Shown piece by piece: positions 1-10,301 of a stretch of DNA of 64,000 nt. The notes beneath the pieces were generated by a model. That model searched no databases. It was given only the letters and a program-made list of their open reading frames with translations, and was not told the origin of the DNA. Position 1 is the stretch's first letter; each line of letters starts with the position of its first letter. This DNA comes from Amblyornis subalaris. Taxonomy: Eukaryota > Chordata > Aves > Passeriformes > Ptilonorhynchidae. The stretch is taken from contig JACAXG010000032.1 in the NCBI GenBank assembly GCA_018881555.1, forward strand, positions 3,112,837 through 3,176,836. The letters run 5' to 3'. A program made the translations under genes and the position numbers.

Positions 1-88
1 AGAAATCGCTATGGTGTGATGACAGAGGTCAACCAGACCCTGAAGCTTGAAGATACCCCAAAGATCACTAACAAAAATTTTGATGGAG
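1..88 (+). CDS. APOB: APOB exon 8 (5' end cut by window)
   Basis: Reading frame 1 gives RNRYGVMTEVNQTLKLEDTP and onward, which matches the human segment NRYGVMAQVTQTLKLEDTP almost residue for residue. It belongs to the start of the helical part of the vitellogenin-like lipid-transfer module. The exon ends at 88 in phase 1 before a GTATAG donor. Its true 5' border is outside the window, so position 1 is not an exon start. Confidence 0.93.
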
Positions 89-817
89 GTATAGCTGCAG
101 TTCTCAGTATTACAAATAGAGAGACAAAATATAAATACAGGGACAATTTTTTTAGTGAATTTTTGTAGTGAATTAATTAAAGATGAGGTGACCAAATAAT
201 TTTTAATGAAATTTTATCAATTTAGTANGGAAAAAATTTGAGTATAAAATGGGAAAGCCTGATAAGTTTAAAAACACCACTAATTTTAAATAATCTTTGT
301 GTTTTCATTTAATTGAAAAATTATTCTTTATAATTAAAAAGGTATAATTTGCTTGAAAAGTAATTTTAATCTTATTGGAAATTAGTTTAATGAACCCTTT
401 TCAGCTACCCATAATTTCTTATGCATCTATTAACTTCAGTGCCAAATGTAAACAATCCATTATTGCCATATATTTTGTTCTGAAACATGCTTTTCTGACC
501 TGCAGTTGTTAATCCTAGTCATAANGTGTTTCTTATAACCTGTATTTATTAAAAGCTGGAAAATCAAACTATGCTAATATAAGAGGTATTAAGGAATCAT
601 CTTCATGAAAATGTAAAAGAATGTATGCAAATATTCAACTTTTGGGCAAATTATATTAAATTCCACTCCATTATTTTTAGAAACTATTCAGATGTTAAAC
701 TTCAACAGTTTTCATATAATCTACAGACTTTGTATTTATACTGAATGTATGATAGAAGATAAAAATTACCATAGCTCCTGATAAAGACATAAAGAATGCA
801 ATTTTTTTAATTGCTAG
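89..817 (+). other. APOB intron 8
   Basis: AT-rich intron of 729 bases with a GTATAG donor and an acceptor ending TTGCTAG. I see no repeat family, RNA gene or coding potential in it. Confidence 0.85.
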
Positions 818-1037
818 ATGCACTGGAGGAGAAGGGACTTGCACTGGAAAGTACAGATGCCAAAATCCCCAGGCAGAGTGATGCGGTTCTGAAAACCCTC
901 CAGGAACTGCAGAAACTTTCAGCCTCCCAGCAGAACCAGCAGAGAGCCAGACTCTTTTACAGATTTGTTTCTGGACTGAGAAGTTTACACAACAGCACTC
1001 TTGGCTCTCTTGTGCCAAAGATGATGGAAACCTCAAG
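818..1037 (+). CDS. APOB: APOB exon 9
   Basis: Encodes DALEEKGLALEST ... AVLKTLQELQKLSASQQNQQ, matching human KKMGLAFEST ... AVLKTLQELKKLTISEQNIQ. This is in the helical domain of the vitellogenin-like module, which in lipovitellin forms a double layer of helices around the lipid cavity. It enters in phase 1 after TTGCTAG and leaves in phase 2 before GTATGT. The border residue Asp is made by g + at across the intron. An overlapping open frame on the minus strand is a shadow. Confidence 0.95.
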
Positions 1038-1820
1038 GTATGTTAGAGCAGTTCGCGATGCGAGAACACCACACATCAACGCCATGGCAAAACCATTCTG
1101 TAGTTGATGATTTGCTGCAAGTGGTTTTAAATTAGAGGTGTATTACATGTAAAGAGTGGCTTTCAGAAAGATAAGTATCATCAGAACTATCCAGAGAGGA
1201 AAATAAGGAAGGGANTGTAAAACCAACTGTGTGTGCCTGACACAATCCTTTGGGTGTGTTGTTATAGCCGAATATCTTTCATGCAGTTTTGCTCAAGGAC
1301 AATGTCTGTGATTCCAAACTCCCAAGTGTGACTTACAGCAAAGAACACAGTTTTGACTGTGAGACTTTGGGAGACATGGAAGAGTGCTATTGTTTGGGGT
1401 GACCCTGCCCTCCACTCCACACCCTTACTCTTCTATCTGAACTGGACTTCAGTCAGTTTACACATACTTTATGTCCTCAGTCTGTAAAGGGACTAAAGCC
1501 TCAGTCTGGTTTGGTATATAAGATTATAATACTTAAAGTTGTGGGAAAGTCTGTTTTGAATGAAAAACCATCGTCTGTGTAACGATGTTATTGTTAATAC
1601 TTACTTGTTCTTATTTAATTGTGTTATTAGTATAACTTGTAAAACTAAGAACCTTCTTTTTGTTAAGCAATTGCATGATAAGTTTCCAGTCACACATAAG
1701 CTTATATCATTTATATTAAAACACCTTCATGAACCTGTCGAATGTTTATTTCAAATAGTGAATATGCAGCGATAACTGCAAACAAGGAGTTGATTAGTAA
1801 ATAATCTCTTCTCCTTTCAG
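1038..1820 (+). other. APOB intron 9
   Basis: Intron of 783 bases, GTATGT donor and CTCCTTTCAG acceptor. I find no recognisable repeat or RNA gene. Confidence 0.85.
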
Positions 1821-2048
1821 CTCCATCACTGTCCAGGCCCTGGCGCAGTGTGGGACTCCAGAGTGCTACAGTGCAATCCTTCAAATACTGAGAACTGGAA
1901 ATGTCAATCCACTTGTGGCAGACCTGGTCACGTACACCCTGGGACTGTTGCCTTCTCCAACACCACAAAGAATAAGGGAAATTCTTAACATGGCCCAGTA
2001 TCAGCCAAGCAGAGCTTCGTTTTATGGCTTGAGTCATTCTGTTACTAA
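1821..2048 (+). CDS. APOB: APOB exon 10
   Basis: Encodes SITVQALAQCGTPECYSAIL and onward, matching human ITLQALVQCGQPQCSTHIL. The cysteines at 1849 and 1864 correspond to the human disulphide Cys358-Cys363, so this fold-stabilising bond appears kept. It continues through REILNMAQYQPSRASFYGLSH, the counterpart of REIFNMARDQRSRATLYALSH. Phases are 2 in and 2 out, with CTTTCAG before and GTAAGT after. The helical domain supports MTP-dependent particle assembly in mammals; that role here is inferred. Confidence 0.96.
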
Positions 2049-2234
2049 GTAAGTAATGATAGTAGGCAATTCTACAAAATAACTTCAAGAAAGCATTACA
2101 GAGCTTAGAGCAAACCCTAAGAGTGTTCACTTTTGGAGGATATTTTTATTTTCATGAATTTGCTCTTTAGGAGTAAAATATAAACATCTCCTGTTTTCCT
2201 CTTCTGTTTCTGATGGGTTTATCTATTTCTTTAG

Positions 2235-2352
2235 GTTCTACAATGAGAAGAAGATTGTGACACAGGAGATAGCAGATGTTGCAGACTTCATGGTATCACT
2301 GCTTGGCACTGATTGTTCTGGGGAAGATGAACTCACATACCTCACACTTCGG
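2235..2352 (+). CDS. APOB: APOB exon 11
   Basis: Encodes FYNEKKIVTQEIADVADFMV and on to DCSGEDELTYLTLR, matching human DDCTGDEDYTYLILR. The cysteine at 2314 is the counterpart of human Cys451. It enters in phase 2 after TTCTTTAG and ends in phase 0 at CGG before GTATAT. The intron before it is only 186 bases and the one after it 135. Confidence 0.95.
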
Positions 2353-2487
2353 GTATATTTATTTCCTTCTTTTCCTGTGCAGGATAGGATATGATATATG
2401 ATATGATATGACATACTTTTCTACTAGTCTACTTTTCTTGGGGGAGAAAAAGTGTTTATCATCTTTGTGTGTTTTCATCACTGACAG

Positions 2488-2634
2488 GCTATTGGGAACA
2501 TGGGTGCAGTAATGGAGAAAGCTAAACCCAGTGTGAAATCTTCTCTGAAGACATGTATCAGAAATGAAGCTGCATCACTTTCAGTTCAGAAAGCAGCCAT
2601 CCAGGCATTCAGGAAAATGACAGTTACTGAAGAG
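2488..2634 (+). CDS. APOB: APOB exon 12
   Basis: Encodes AIGNMGAVMEKAKPSVKSSL ... TCIRNEAASLSVQKAAIQAF, matching human VIGNMGQTMEQL and MIQKAAIQALRKM. The cysteine at 2554 corresponds to human Cys486 and would pair with the cysteine at 2314 in exon 11. The exon is 49 whole codons, phase 0 at both ends, after CTGACAG and before GTAAAT. Confidence 0.95.
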
Positions 2635-3530
2635 GTAAATTGGGTCACAAGAACTAGGATTAATTGTCCTCAGCTCACCTTGACTGTTCACAGGAGTTAN
2701 TGAATATGCAAAACCATGCCCATTATTTCAGTTTTACCTTCTCCCTTTTAGCTGTCTCCAACTTATTGACAACTCCTTTAATGAGTTTCCATACACATAT
2801 CTGAGAAGCCTCCTGACTTAGTGGATGTAGCTCTTCTGAGATGCAGTTGCTTTGTACAGATAGTCTCAGTTTAAATGGAAAGTTTGGATCTGCTCCTGTT
2901 GGTGTCTTAAATGGAGTTCTGCTTATTTAAAGGTGGTGTTAACTGAGTAATTACTCCAGATTTAAATGTATTTAACTAAGAAAAAAATCAGGTCCCTATT
3001 TTATACTGGCATTTTTTTGTCATTGTTAGTAATACTAGTTATATATGTGTTTACATTACAGCATCCCCTACAGAATGATTGTCACTATACAGAGCACTTC
3101 AGCTCAGTATAGTGAGATAGTTTCAATATCGACAAGTTTCTTTTCTAAGAGATACATTTTTTTTCCAAACAAGGCTTAATGGTAGCCTGGAAACACCTAA
3201 AACTCATACCCTCAGATCCAGTTTAAAGCATTTAAATTTTTAAATAATTATTTAGTTTTAAACTATGTTTTTAATTTTGCTGCAGCAGTAGATGTTGATC
3301 ACCTTCTTTTCCTAAACTGAATGATCTTTTATTCAAATTTTGACAATTTTTCTGCACTTATGATTCCCAGCAATCAAAATTTGGAATTCTAAAAAAAAAA
3401 TGTAACCTGCATGTATAGAATAAGAAAATAAAGGGTAATATATATGTATATATATTTAAAAAAAAAGAGATAAGAAATTAAAAGGAGGGAAAATAAAGAC
3501 ATTTTAAGAAGTATAAGAAAATAAAGAATA

Positions 3531-3830
3531 AGGGAGACTATTTACAAGATCTTGTAGTGACAGGACAAGGGGAAATGGCCTCAAACTGGGAGAGTANGTT
3601 AAATTAGATATTGGGAAGAAATTCTTTGCTGTGAGGGTGGTGAGGCACTGGAACAGATTGACCAGAGAAGTTGTGGGTGCCCCATCTCTGGAAGTGTTGA
3701 AGGCCAGGTTGGATGGGGCTTTGAGCAACCTGGTCTTGTGGAAGTTGTCCCTGCCCATGGCAGAGAAGTTGGAATGAGATGTTCTTTAAGGTCCTTTCTA
3801 ATCCAAACAACTCTATGACTCTGATTCTGT
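3531..3830 (+). mobile_element. CR1 LINE 3' fragment
   Basis: The stretch carries the hallmarks of a chicken-repeat-1 3' end in sense orientation: a GATATTGGGAAGAAATTCTT block, then GGTGGTGAGGCACTGGAACA, TTGAAGGCCAGGTTGGATGG, TGTCCCTGCCCATGGCAGAG, and a terminal run of degenerate CTATGA/TTCTGT octamers. CR1 elements are usually 5'-truncated and make no target duplication, and this one fits. It is non-autonomous, with no ORF2 present. Divergence is moderate. Confidence 0.92.
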
Positions 3831-3964
3831 GTAAAGCAGCTTTAATAAAGCCATAACTTCTATGACATTTTCTAGCAAAAGAAAATTTATCAAAATAGCT
3901 TCAAAGAAACCGTTGTGGTCAGTTATAGAAAAAAGGTACAGAAATAGGTATGCAGTCACTTAAG

Positions 3965-4026
3965 ATTTGGACTTGATGATCCTAATGTGTCCATTCCAAT
4001 TCAAAATATTCTGTGATTCTGTGATT
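3965..4026 (+). mobile_element. CR1 LINE terminal 60 bases
   Basis: GATTTGGACTTGATGATCCT ... ATTCTGTGATTCTGTGATT matches the extreme 3' end of a CR1 element, including the two terminal ATTCTGTG octamers. It is severely 5'-truncated. It is a separate insertion from the one 135 bases upstream, because each has its own complete tail. Confidence 0.82.
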
Positions 4027-4111
4027 ATTTCACCCTATATATTCCCAAAAGGGTTTAGCAGTATCACCCCCGAGCCAGTTCACCAGCGCAAACCTTTCTC
4101 TATTTATATAG

Positions 4112-4323
4112 GACCGTTCAGCACTTCTCAAAGCATTCCAAGAATCAGATGCACCTACAGACAAACGTCTAGCATCCTACCTCGTAGTGATGAAAAATCC
4201 CTCCCCAAGTGATCTCGCAAAGATTTTGAGAGTCCTCACAAAAGAGAAGAATGAGCAAGTGAAAAGCTTTGTTGCCTCACACATTGCCAACATCCTGGAG
4301 TCTGAAGAAATAGGCGTTGAAGA
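4112..4323 (+). CDS. APOB: APOB exon 13
   Basis: Encodes DRSALLKAFQESDAPTDKRL and on to NEQVKSFVASHIANILESEE, matching human TFLDDASPGDKRLAAYLMLM and NEQVKNFVASHIANILNSEE. It is still in the helical domain. The exon starts in phase 0 after TATATAG and ends in phase 2 before GTAAGT. The donor is set at GA|GTAAGT because this joins to T of the next exon as Asp. Confidence 0.95.
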
Positions 4324-4661
4324 GTAAGTGAAATTTAGGTGTAAATTGGTCTCATAGGAAGAACAAAGTTCTGACAATAATTGCTGTAGTAGTTAACTAG
4401 CAGTGTAGTTTTTGACTGTTCTTTTCTCTTTATTTGAGCAAGCACATCAGCTGAGTAAACTGGCTTTGTCAGAGCAGTGACAGATTATAGTCTTTCTCTT
4501 AAGTCTTATGTTTACTCTTAATTATGTGCAGAGAGCTATTCATTTGCAATCAACACAGCTGTATGAATGTCTGCAAGCAGCATAAAAAATCCCTTAACTA
4601 AGACTAAATGAATGTTTGGAATATATACTAATCATATTTTAATTGCTATCCTCTTCTCTAG
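4324..4661 (+). other. APOB intron 13
   Basis: Intron of 338 bases from GTAAGT to CTTCTCTAG. Nothing recognisable. Confidence 0.85.
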
Positions 4662-4899
4662 TCTAAAAAGCCGAGTTGAAGAAGCTCTGAAAGGAAATCA
4701 GCTTCCAACAGCCAAAGATTTCAGAAAATTCTCTCAAAATTACCAGATTTCCAAAAGAGTCTCTGTACCTGGAATTGACCCCATCTCTGCCAAAGTAGAA
4801 GGAAATGTGGTACTTGACCCAAACAGCTATGTTCCTAAAGAGACCATGCTGAAAACCACCCTGCATGCCTATGGATTTGACCCAAGCGATGTCTTTGAG
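4662..4899 (+). CDS. APOB: APOB exon 14
   Basis: Encodes LKSRVEEALKGNQLPTAKDF, then RKFSQNYQISK and the block SYVPKETMLKTTLHAYGFD. The human counterparts are LKKLVKEALKESQLPTVMDF, RKFSRNYQLYK and NYLPKESMLKTTLTAFGF. It marks the change from the helical domain into the C-sheet of the lipid cavity. It enters in phase 2 and ends in phase 0 before GTACAA. Confidence 0.95.
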
Positions 4900-5444
4900 G
4901 TACAACAAAATCAAAAACCTTTGCTAGTATTCAGCTGCCTTCTTTCTCATTTCTGTTTTCTTATAACAACTTTCTGTGAATAATGTATTGTTTTTACACG
5001 CTTTGGGAGAAATCTAAAGATCACTATGCCTACAAGGGGACTTTGATTTGATCTCAATGGGCTTTAGAGCAAGCCATCCGTTATGTGAAGTCACTTGCCC
5101 CTGACTGGATGGACGACCCTGTTGAAGTTATTAAAGGGCTCAGGGTAGAATGAACCCATCTGTAACAAATTGACTTCATGCTAATGAATCATTACTGGCA
5201 CACNGAAATAGTCATAGTAGATTTTAAGTGAGATACAACCTTTGTGTAGGTTTTTTGTTGAACCTCAGCACAGAGATAAAATGAATTATAAGACATAGTG
5301 TTCCATATCTTTCCTTAAGTGTCATAGACTTGTCGGATATCTTTTAAATGCATTGTTTGTTCCCCAGAAAGGCTGTTTGTTAAAAGGTTCCAAGAAATGG
5401 GGGAAGCTGTCTCAGTTATGCCTTGTCCTTTCTGTTCATTTCAG
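4900..5444 (+). other. APOB intron 14
   Basis: Intron of 545 bases with a pyrimidine-rich end TTCATTTCAG. Nothing recognisable in it. Confidence 0.85.
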
Positions 5445-5621
5445 CTTGGCTTGGATGGAAAGGGGTTTGAACCAACACTGGAAGCGTTGTTTGGAGAGAA
5501 GGGATTTTTCCCAGACACTGCAAGCAAGGCCTTGTACTGGGTTGATGGCAAAGTGCCAGAGCAGGTTTCCAAGGCACTTTTTGACTATTTTGGTTACTCA
5601 CAGGATGGCAAGCAGGATCAG
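5445..5621 (+). CDS. APOB: APOB exon 15
   Basis: Encodes [20 protein letters not shown] ... [20 protein letters not shown], almost the same as human [19 protein letters not shown] and [20 protein letters not shown]. It is one of the best conserved stretches of the gene. It has 59 whole codons, phase 0 at both ends. An in-frame reading continues into the intron but the GTACAG donor ends the exon. Confidence 0.96.
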
Positions 5622-5916
5622 GTACAGCTTGAAAACATTCTCTGTGCAGCACGGCATTCCTATTTTTACACAGTAATTACAGCACTTACTGCTTTACTTT
5701 ATATGAACCTTCTCCTTTTCTGGTGAGCTAAAATAGAAATCCTTAATGCTATTTAACTATGTGTTTTCTTAATTGTGTTTGGAGGGATCCTTGTCTGGAG
5801 GCAAATCTGTAAGTGCATATGCAGAATAGCTAACATTCACTAATTACCCGTTCTAGATATATGACCTTACAGATTTCTTATAAATCTGTTTTATTGCTTT
5901 CTGACTGAATTTTCAG

Positions 5917-6108
5917 GATATCATGAAAGGAATAATACTTAACGTTGAAAAACTGATAAAAGAATTGAGCAACAAAGAAGCTCCTGAAGGAAGAGCGTAT
6001 CTGAGAATCCTGGGAGAAGAACTTGGGTACATGAAACTCAATGATTTCAAATTGCTGGGAAGCTTGATTTTAAAGAGTGTTAAAACTCTTCAGACTGTTC
6101 CCGAAATG
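5917..6108 (+). CDS. APOB: APOB exon 16
   Basis: Encodes DIMKGIILNVEKLIKELSNK ... GRAYLRILGEELGYMKL, matching human DMVNGIMLSVEKLIKDLKSK and ARAYLRILGEELGFASL. It has 64 whole codons, phase 0 at both ends, after TTTTCAG and before GTATGT. Confidence 0.95.
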
Positions 6109-6877
6109 GTATGTTTCTGATGCACCAATGTGCATTATCAATATTTTTTTTTCTAACAGGTTTTTTTAAGATTTAGATTGTATTTAACTATTATGTAAAA
6201 ATATTTGATACCAGCATGAAAATAAAATTATTTAAAATAAAATATCCGGGCTTAGGTTGAAGGACTCTGAGACATCCATGAAGACTGTTCAATAACCATG
6301 TGTAGTCCTCCTGGAAGATTGGTGAGGGGAAGGAAAAAGGGAAAGTTCAGATCATATTGTATTATTGAGATATCTACTGGAACAATGCCCAAAATCTTAG
6401 TATTGGCTATTAAGTTATACTACTAAATTTCTAATAATGAAAATATATGTTATTCTTTAAAATTTCATCCTTGTCATGTTAAAAGAAAAGAAGATGTAGT
6501 ACAGTTTAGGAATATTTGGTGATACTCTTCTTTCATTGAAGTAAAAAAATGCTTTGCCATTGACTTTGGGGAAACCAGAATGCTACATGGTATCTACACC
6601 AATTCACCTCTCTATGTGTATGTCAAGGTAGGCAGTGTGTGTACCAAGGCAGGCAAAAAAAATCTGCTATTCATCTAAAGTTCTGACTTTGCTCAACAGT
6701 CTTTAGTACGTTTTTGAAGCAAGGAATCTGTAGAAATTAGATAGATTCTCTACTCTATATGAAATTAACCTTTGGGTTATAGAGTTGCAATCATTCCCTT
6801 ATCAGTTTTTAAAGTACAAAATGTGCATATTCCAAAGTGTGGATTTGTTAGTGTTCATTTCCTTGTTTGATTCACAG
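6109..6877 (+). other. APOB intron 16
   Basis: Intron of 769 bases, AT-rich, with a short AATAAAAT-type low-complexity patch near 6220. No element recognised. Confidence 0.83.
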
Positions 6878-7045
6878 ATTGCACAAGCCATCTCAAAAGG
6901 TGTTGACAGGGATTTATTTGTCCACTACATATTCATGGACAATGAGTTTGAGCTTCCAACTGGAGCGGGTTTGCAACTGAAGTTTGCCCTGTCTGGAATA
7001 GCAACACCTGGGGCCAGGGTAGCTGTCAACTTTCATCAAAAAAGC
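6878..7045 (+). CDS. APOB: APOB exon 17
   Basis: Encodes IAQAISKGVDRDLFVHYIFM then [20 protein letters not shown], matching human [20 protein letters not shown]. It has 56 whole codons, phase 0 at both ends, after TTCACAG and before GTAAGT. The last residues VNFHQKS differ from human GVKLEVAN, so the exon end is the least conserved part. Confidence 0.94.
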
Positions 7046-8230
7046 GTAAGTCTCAATAGTTGTCTATATTTTCTGTCCTCCTAACATTTTCATTTATGGA
7101 TAAAACTGTAACACTCGAAACATTTTGAAGATTACAAAATATTCTTGATATTAAGAAAAAAAGCCTCATTAGAGGTCTTTGGTTAATTTATGGATGACAT
7201 TTAGATTTAATTAAGAAGAAATGCATATAATAAATCAAGTATGAGACATAATAAAATTTATTAATTAAAAGTATTTAAATCACTCTTTCAAAAATAATCC
7301 TTTTAATCTCTTTATTTCTCTCTCCCTGCTCTCACATTATAATGGTAGAAAAGCTACAGTATGTACATTTGCTGTTGAAGCCAAAAAGTTAGGAAAACAT
7401 TTTGTTGTGGCCAATTTGAAGTGAAAAAATTAGATTATCTGTTAAAAGAAATATTGAAAATTGAGTCAAGTGAGATAGTTTTTCACCTGAAAGAAAACAT
7501 CTGAAAATTGTAACAATGAAAGGGCATGTGACACAAAATTAATTATCCAGTTAAAATTTAAAAAAACTAAATATTTCCATTCCTTTTTACAGTTCTAATA
7601 ACTGTCTTGTTCTAATCTAGTAAATATTTCATAAAAATTTCTTAGTAGTTTCAGTTCATCTGAACTTTTGATTTTCCACTCTATACAAAATTTCAATAAA
7701 ATAAAAAATAAGTCCTCAAATTTAGTACTGGTTGCCCTTTAGTTAACTTTGGAATCTTTTCCAGAATTTTGCATTGTCCCTTCTTTCTTAATGGCCAAAG
7801 CAAAACCTTGAAAATAAGCTGGTTTGTGTTTAGAGAAATTCAAATCTTGGATCCGTTTCTTTTTTGTCAAACAGTTTACTCATTGTTTTTGAAAATTGTT
7901 AGTTTTTTTCTTACAATGGAAAACTGGCTCTTGTCTTCAGATTTAAAAATTCATGCAAGTAGCTCCTTGTATAAAATCTTTCTGAGCCATGAGTATTTTT
8001 GCATTAAATTAGGTAAGGATCCTTGGCATTATCATCTTGCTGTATTTGTTACCCTACAGTTACCACTTATATGGGACCTCTGATTATATGATTTGAGAAT
8101 CATGTTTTTTGAATAGCAAAATCAATTCTATAGAACTTACCTCTATATTATCAGGAGTATTATGTTTGTTTTACGTAACCAGCAAGAAGTGTATTGGGCA
8201 AATAAATACCCCCTTTTTTTTATTAAATAG
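7046..8230 (+). other. APOB intron 17
   Basis: Intron of 1,185 bases, strongly AT-rich, no recognised repeat. The acceptor is preceded by a long T run (CCCTTTTTTTTATTAAATAG). Confidence 0.83.
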
Positions 8231-8442
8231 ATGCAAGCAGATCTCATTGCTAAACCTTCCGTAGCAGTTGAGTTTGTGACACACCTGGGAATAAACATGC
8301 CTGAATTTGCTGGAAGCGGTGTGGAGATGAATTCTAACATATTCCATGAATCTGGAATTGAAGCACATGTTAGTGTAAAAGCTGGACAACTGAAATTCAG
8401 CATTCCTGCTCCAAAGGCTCCAGTAAAGCTCCTCAGTATAAG
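8231..8442 (+). CDS. APOB: APOB exon 18
   Basis: Encodes [20 protein letters not shown] ... [20 protein letters not shown], matching human MQAELVAKPSVSVEFVTNMG and NFFHESGLEAHVALKAGKLK. It is part of the beta sheets lining the lipid cavity. The first codon ATG is an internal methionine, not a start. The exon enters in phase 0 and leaves in phase 2 before GTAAGG. Confidence 0.96.
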
Positions 8443-8979
8443 GTAAGGAGAACCGAATGAGAATTTTCAAGGCTACGCTCTGCCTTCTCTTCTTGGTTTT
8501 TATTGTGATGGAATTGAAAGGCTAGGGCAGGCATGGAGAAATTTTCAGTTCAGAAAATTCCCAGACATTGTAAAACTGGGATAGCTTCTGTTGTAAGATA
8601 AGCAAATATCCCAAGTAAGTGATGACTTGAAGATTATTTAATTTGTCACTATTTTTGAAATTTTATACAAGACTCATACCATTTCCATTATTTTGTTTTC
8701 TTTCACATAAAATTATTATAATAGCAATACCTGTTTTAAATTTAATTTAAATTAACTACTTACACTAATTTTAGAGAGGGCAAATGGCTCAATACACAAA
8801 ATTATAATTATCGATAATAATACTTGTAATAATAAACCACTTCTTCATTCGACATCAGATGTTATTTCGTTTAGTCCCTACATTAATAAGTGAGTTTTAT
8901 TCAGAAATAACCTTGTTAATAGAACAATGTCTGAGAATAACAATGTCCTGGGAATAAATGACTGACTTTTCTGTTCCAG
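8443..8979 (+). other. APOB intron 18
   Basis: AT-rich intron of 537 bases. Nothing recognised. Confidence 0.83.
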
Positions 8980-9162
8980 CAATACCTTGCATTTGGTGTC
9001 TCCAGCCAAAACTGAAGAGATTCCAAGCCTGATAGAGAACCAAGAAACCTCAAGTTCTTGCAAGCCTTTCATTCCTGGTCTAAATTTCTGCACCAAATTA
9101 CTGTACTCTAATGCCACTGACACAGAAGCAGCTCCATATTTTCCCTTGACTGGAGAATCCAG
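8980..9162 (+). CDS. APOB: APOB exon 19
   Basis: Encodes SNTLHLVSPAKTEEIPSLIE ... SCKPFIPGLNFCTKLLYSNA, matching human GNTLHLVSTTKTEVIPPLIE and VCKQVFPGLNYCTSGAYSNA. The cysteines at 9059 and 9089 are the counterparts of human Cys939-Cys949, so this disulphide is kept. It ends with PYFPLTGES. It enters in phase 2 after TTCCAG and leaves in phase 2 before GTAAGT. Confidence 0.96.
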
Positions 9163-9384
9163 GTAAGTCATGTCAACGTATGTTTATTTTGTGATAACTA
9201 CCCTTCCCTCTTAGGGCTTAGTATCTGCAGTATTCTCTCACATCAAGCTTACCTTTAAAAATCTTTAAAAACAGACTGGCAGCAGCAGCTCAAAAAGACA
9301 TCTGTTGAGAACTGTATGATTTCTTCTGCTTGTGGTCATGGACAAACCAGTTATTCACAAGACATTTGTTTACTCCTTCTGTAG

Positions 9385-9506
9385 ATTTGAGGTTGAATTA
9401 GTGTCCACAGGCGAAGTAAAGGAATACTCTGCAAGTGCAAACTACAACCTGCAGAGAGAGGGAAATGACCAGATAGACACCTTAAAGTTTGCTGTCCAGG
9501 CAGAAG
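9385..9506 (+). CDS. APOB: APOB exon 20
   Basis: Encodes FEVELVSTGEVKEYSASANY then NLQREGNDQIDTLKFAVQAE, matching human LELELRPTGEIEQYSVSATY and ELQREDRALVDTLKFVTQAE. It enters in phase 2 after TTCTGTAG and leaves in phase 1 before GTAAGA. Confidence 0.95.
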
Positions 9507-10090
9507 GTAAGAGCCTGAAAAACCTGTGTGGTTTTGCTCGGTTTTGAACTATGTCATTTACTAGGAAAGAGATTTTTATTAATAAATCTTAAGAGAATTC
9601 TTTACAGTATAAGATAGAATACCATTTTCACACCCAAATAGGCCAACACTTTAACTCCATTTCTTTTCATGATTGCAATCATTGCAATCATGTGTGCAAG
9701 ACTGTTACGATGAGAGGATGATTTTGTATTTTGCATGATTTAAATAAAAGTGTGATATTGGTGAATGGAAGCAAGGAAGAGGAGATATTAAGGGGTTCTA
9801 TATATGCAAGAGGAAAATACGTTTCTGATGAAATATGGAATTAAAGCATACAAACCATCTGTGGGATCATTTAAATAACAAAAATGTTGATGGGGCTGGC
9901 GTATCAGCCCATGGTGTGTTTAGAAGAGGAGAAGAAAAAAGATGACCCAGTTTCTGATCAGACTCATCAAAGGTTGTGTTAGATCTTTAGCATTATATAA
10001 TTTCTAATTGATCCTTTTTTATCCTCTTTTTAAGAAAAGTCCAAACAGATTCCATGTTTGTGAATAACCAAAGTACATTGTATTTTCTAG
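9507..10090 (+). other. APOB intron 20
   Basis: Intron of 584 bases. It includes a small tandem ATTGCAATC duplication near 9674-9690. No mobile element recognised. Confidence 0.82.
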
Positions 10091-10301
10091 GTGTAAAACA
10101 GCATGAGGCCACATTGACCTTTAGGTACAACAGAGACAGAAAGATTTTGACCAGTGATGTCCACATTCCAGATGTTGATGTTGACTTTGGTACAAACTTC
10201 AGAATTACTGATGAATCTGTTTCTGGGAAGAAAGCATACACTCTTGTCTTAGATTTTAACAACAAGANGATTCCTGAAGTTACTCTTACTGGCCAGATAA
10301 G
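10091..10301 (+). CDS. APOB: APOB exon 21
   Basis: Encodes GVKQHEATLTFRYNRDRKIL ... DVDFGTNFRITDESVSGKKA, matching human AKQTEATMTFKYNRQSMTL and DVDLGTILRVNDESTEGKTS. It enters in phase 1 and leaves in phase 2 before GTAACT. The codon at 10267 is ANG, with an unresolved second base; human has Lys there (NKKITEV), which would be AAG. Confidence 0.94.

Larger units (their letters stand above)
2635..4111 (+). other. APOB intron 12, with two CR1 tails
   Basis: Intron of 1,477 bases. The first 900 bases are AT-rich without recognisable elements. Two CR1 3' ends in the + orientation follow (entries at 3531 and 3965). The second ends only about 85 bases before the TATTTATATAG acceptor. Confidence 0.85.

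Noticed and set aside
1711..2130. Minus-strand open frame of 139 codons over exon 10
   Set aside because: It is a shadow of a conserved APOB exon whose + strand frame matches human apoB.
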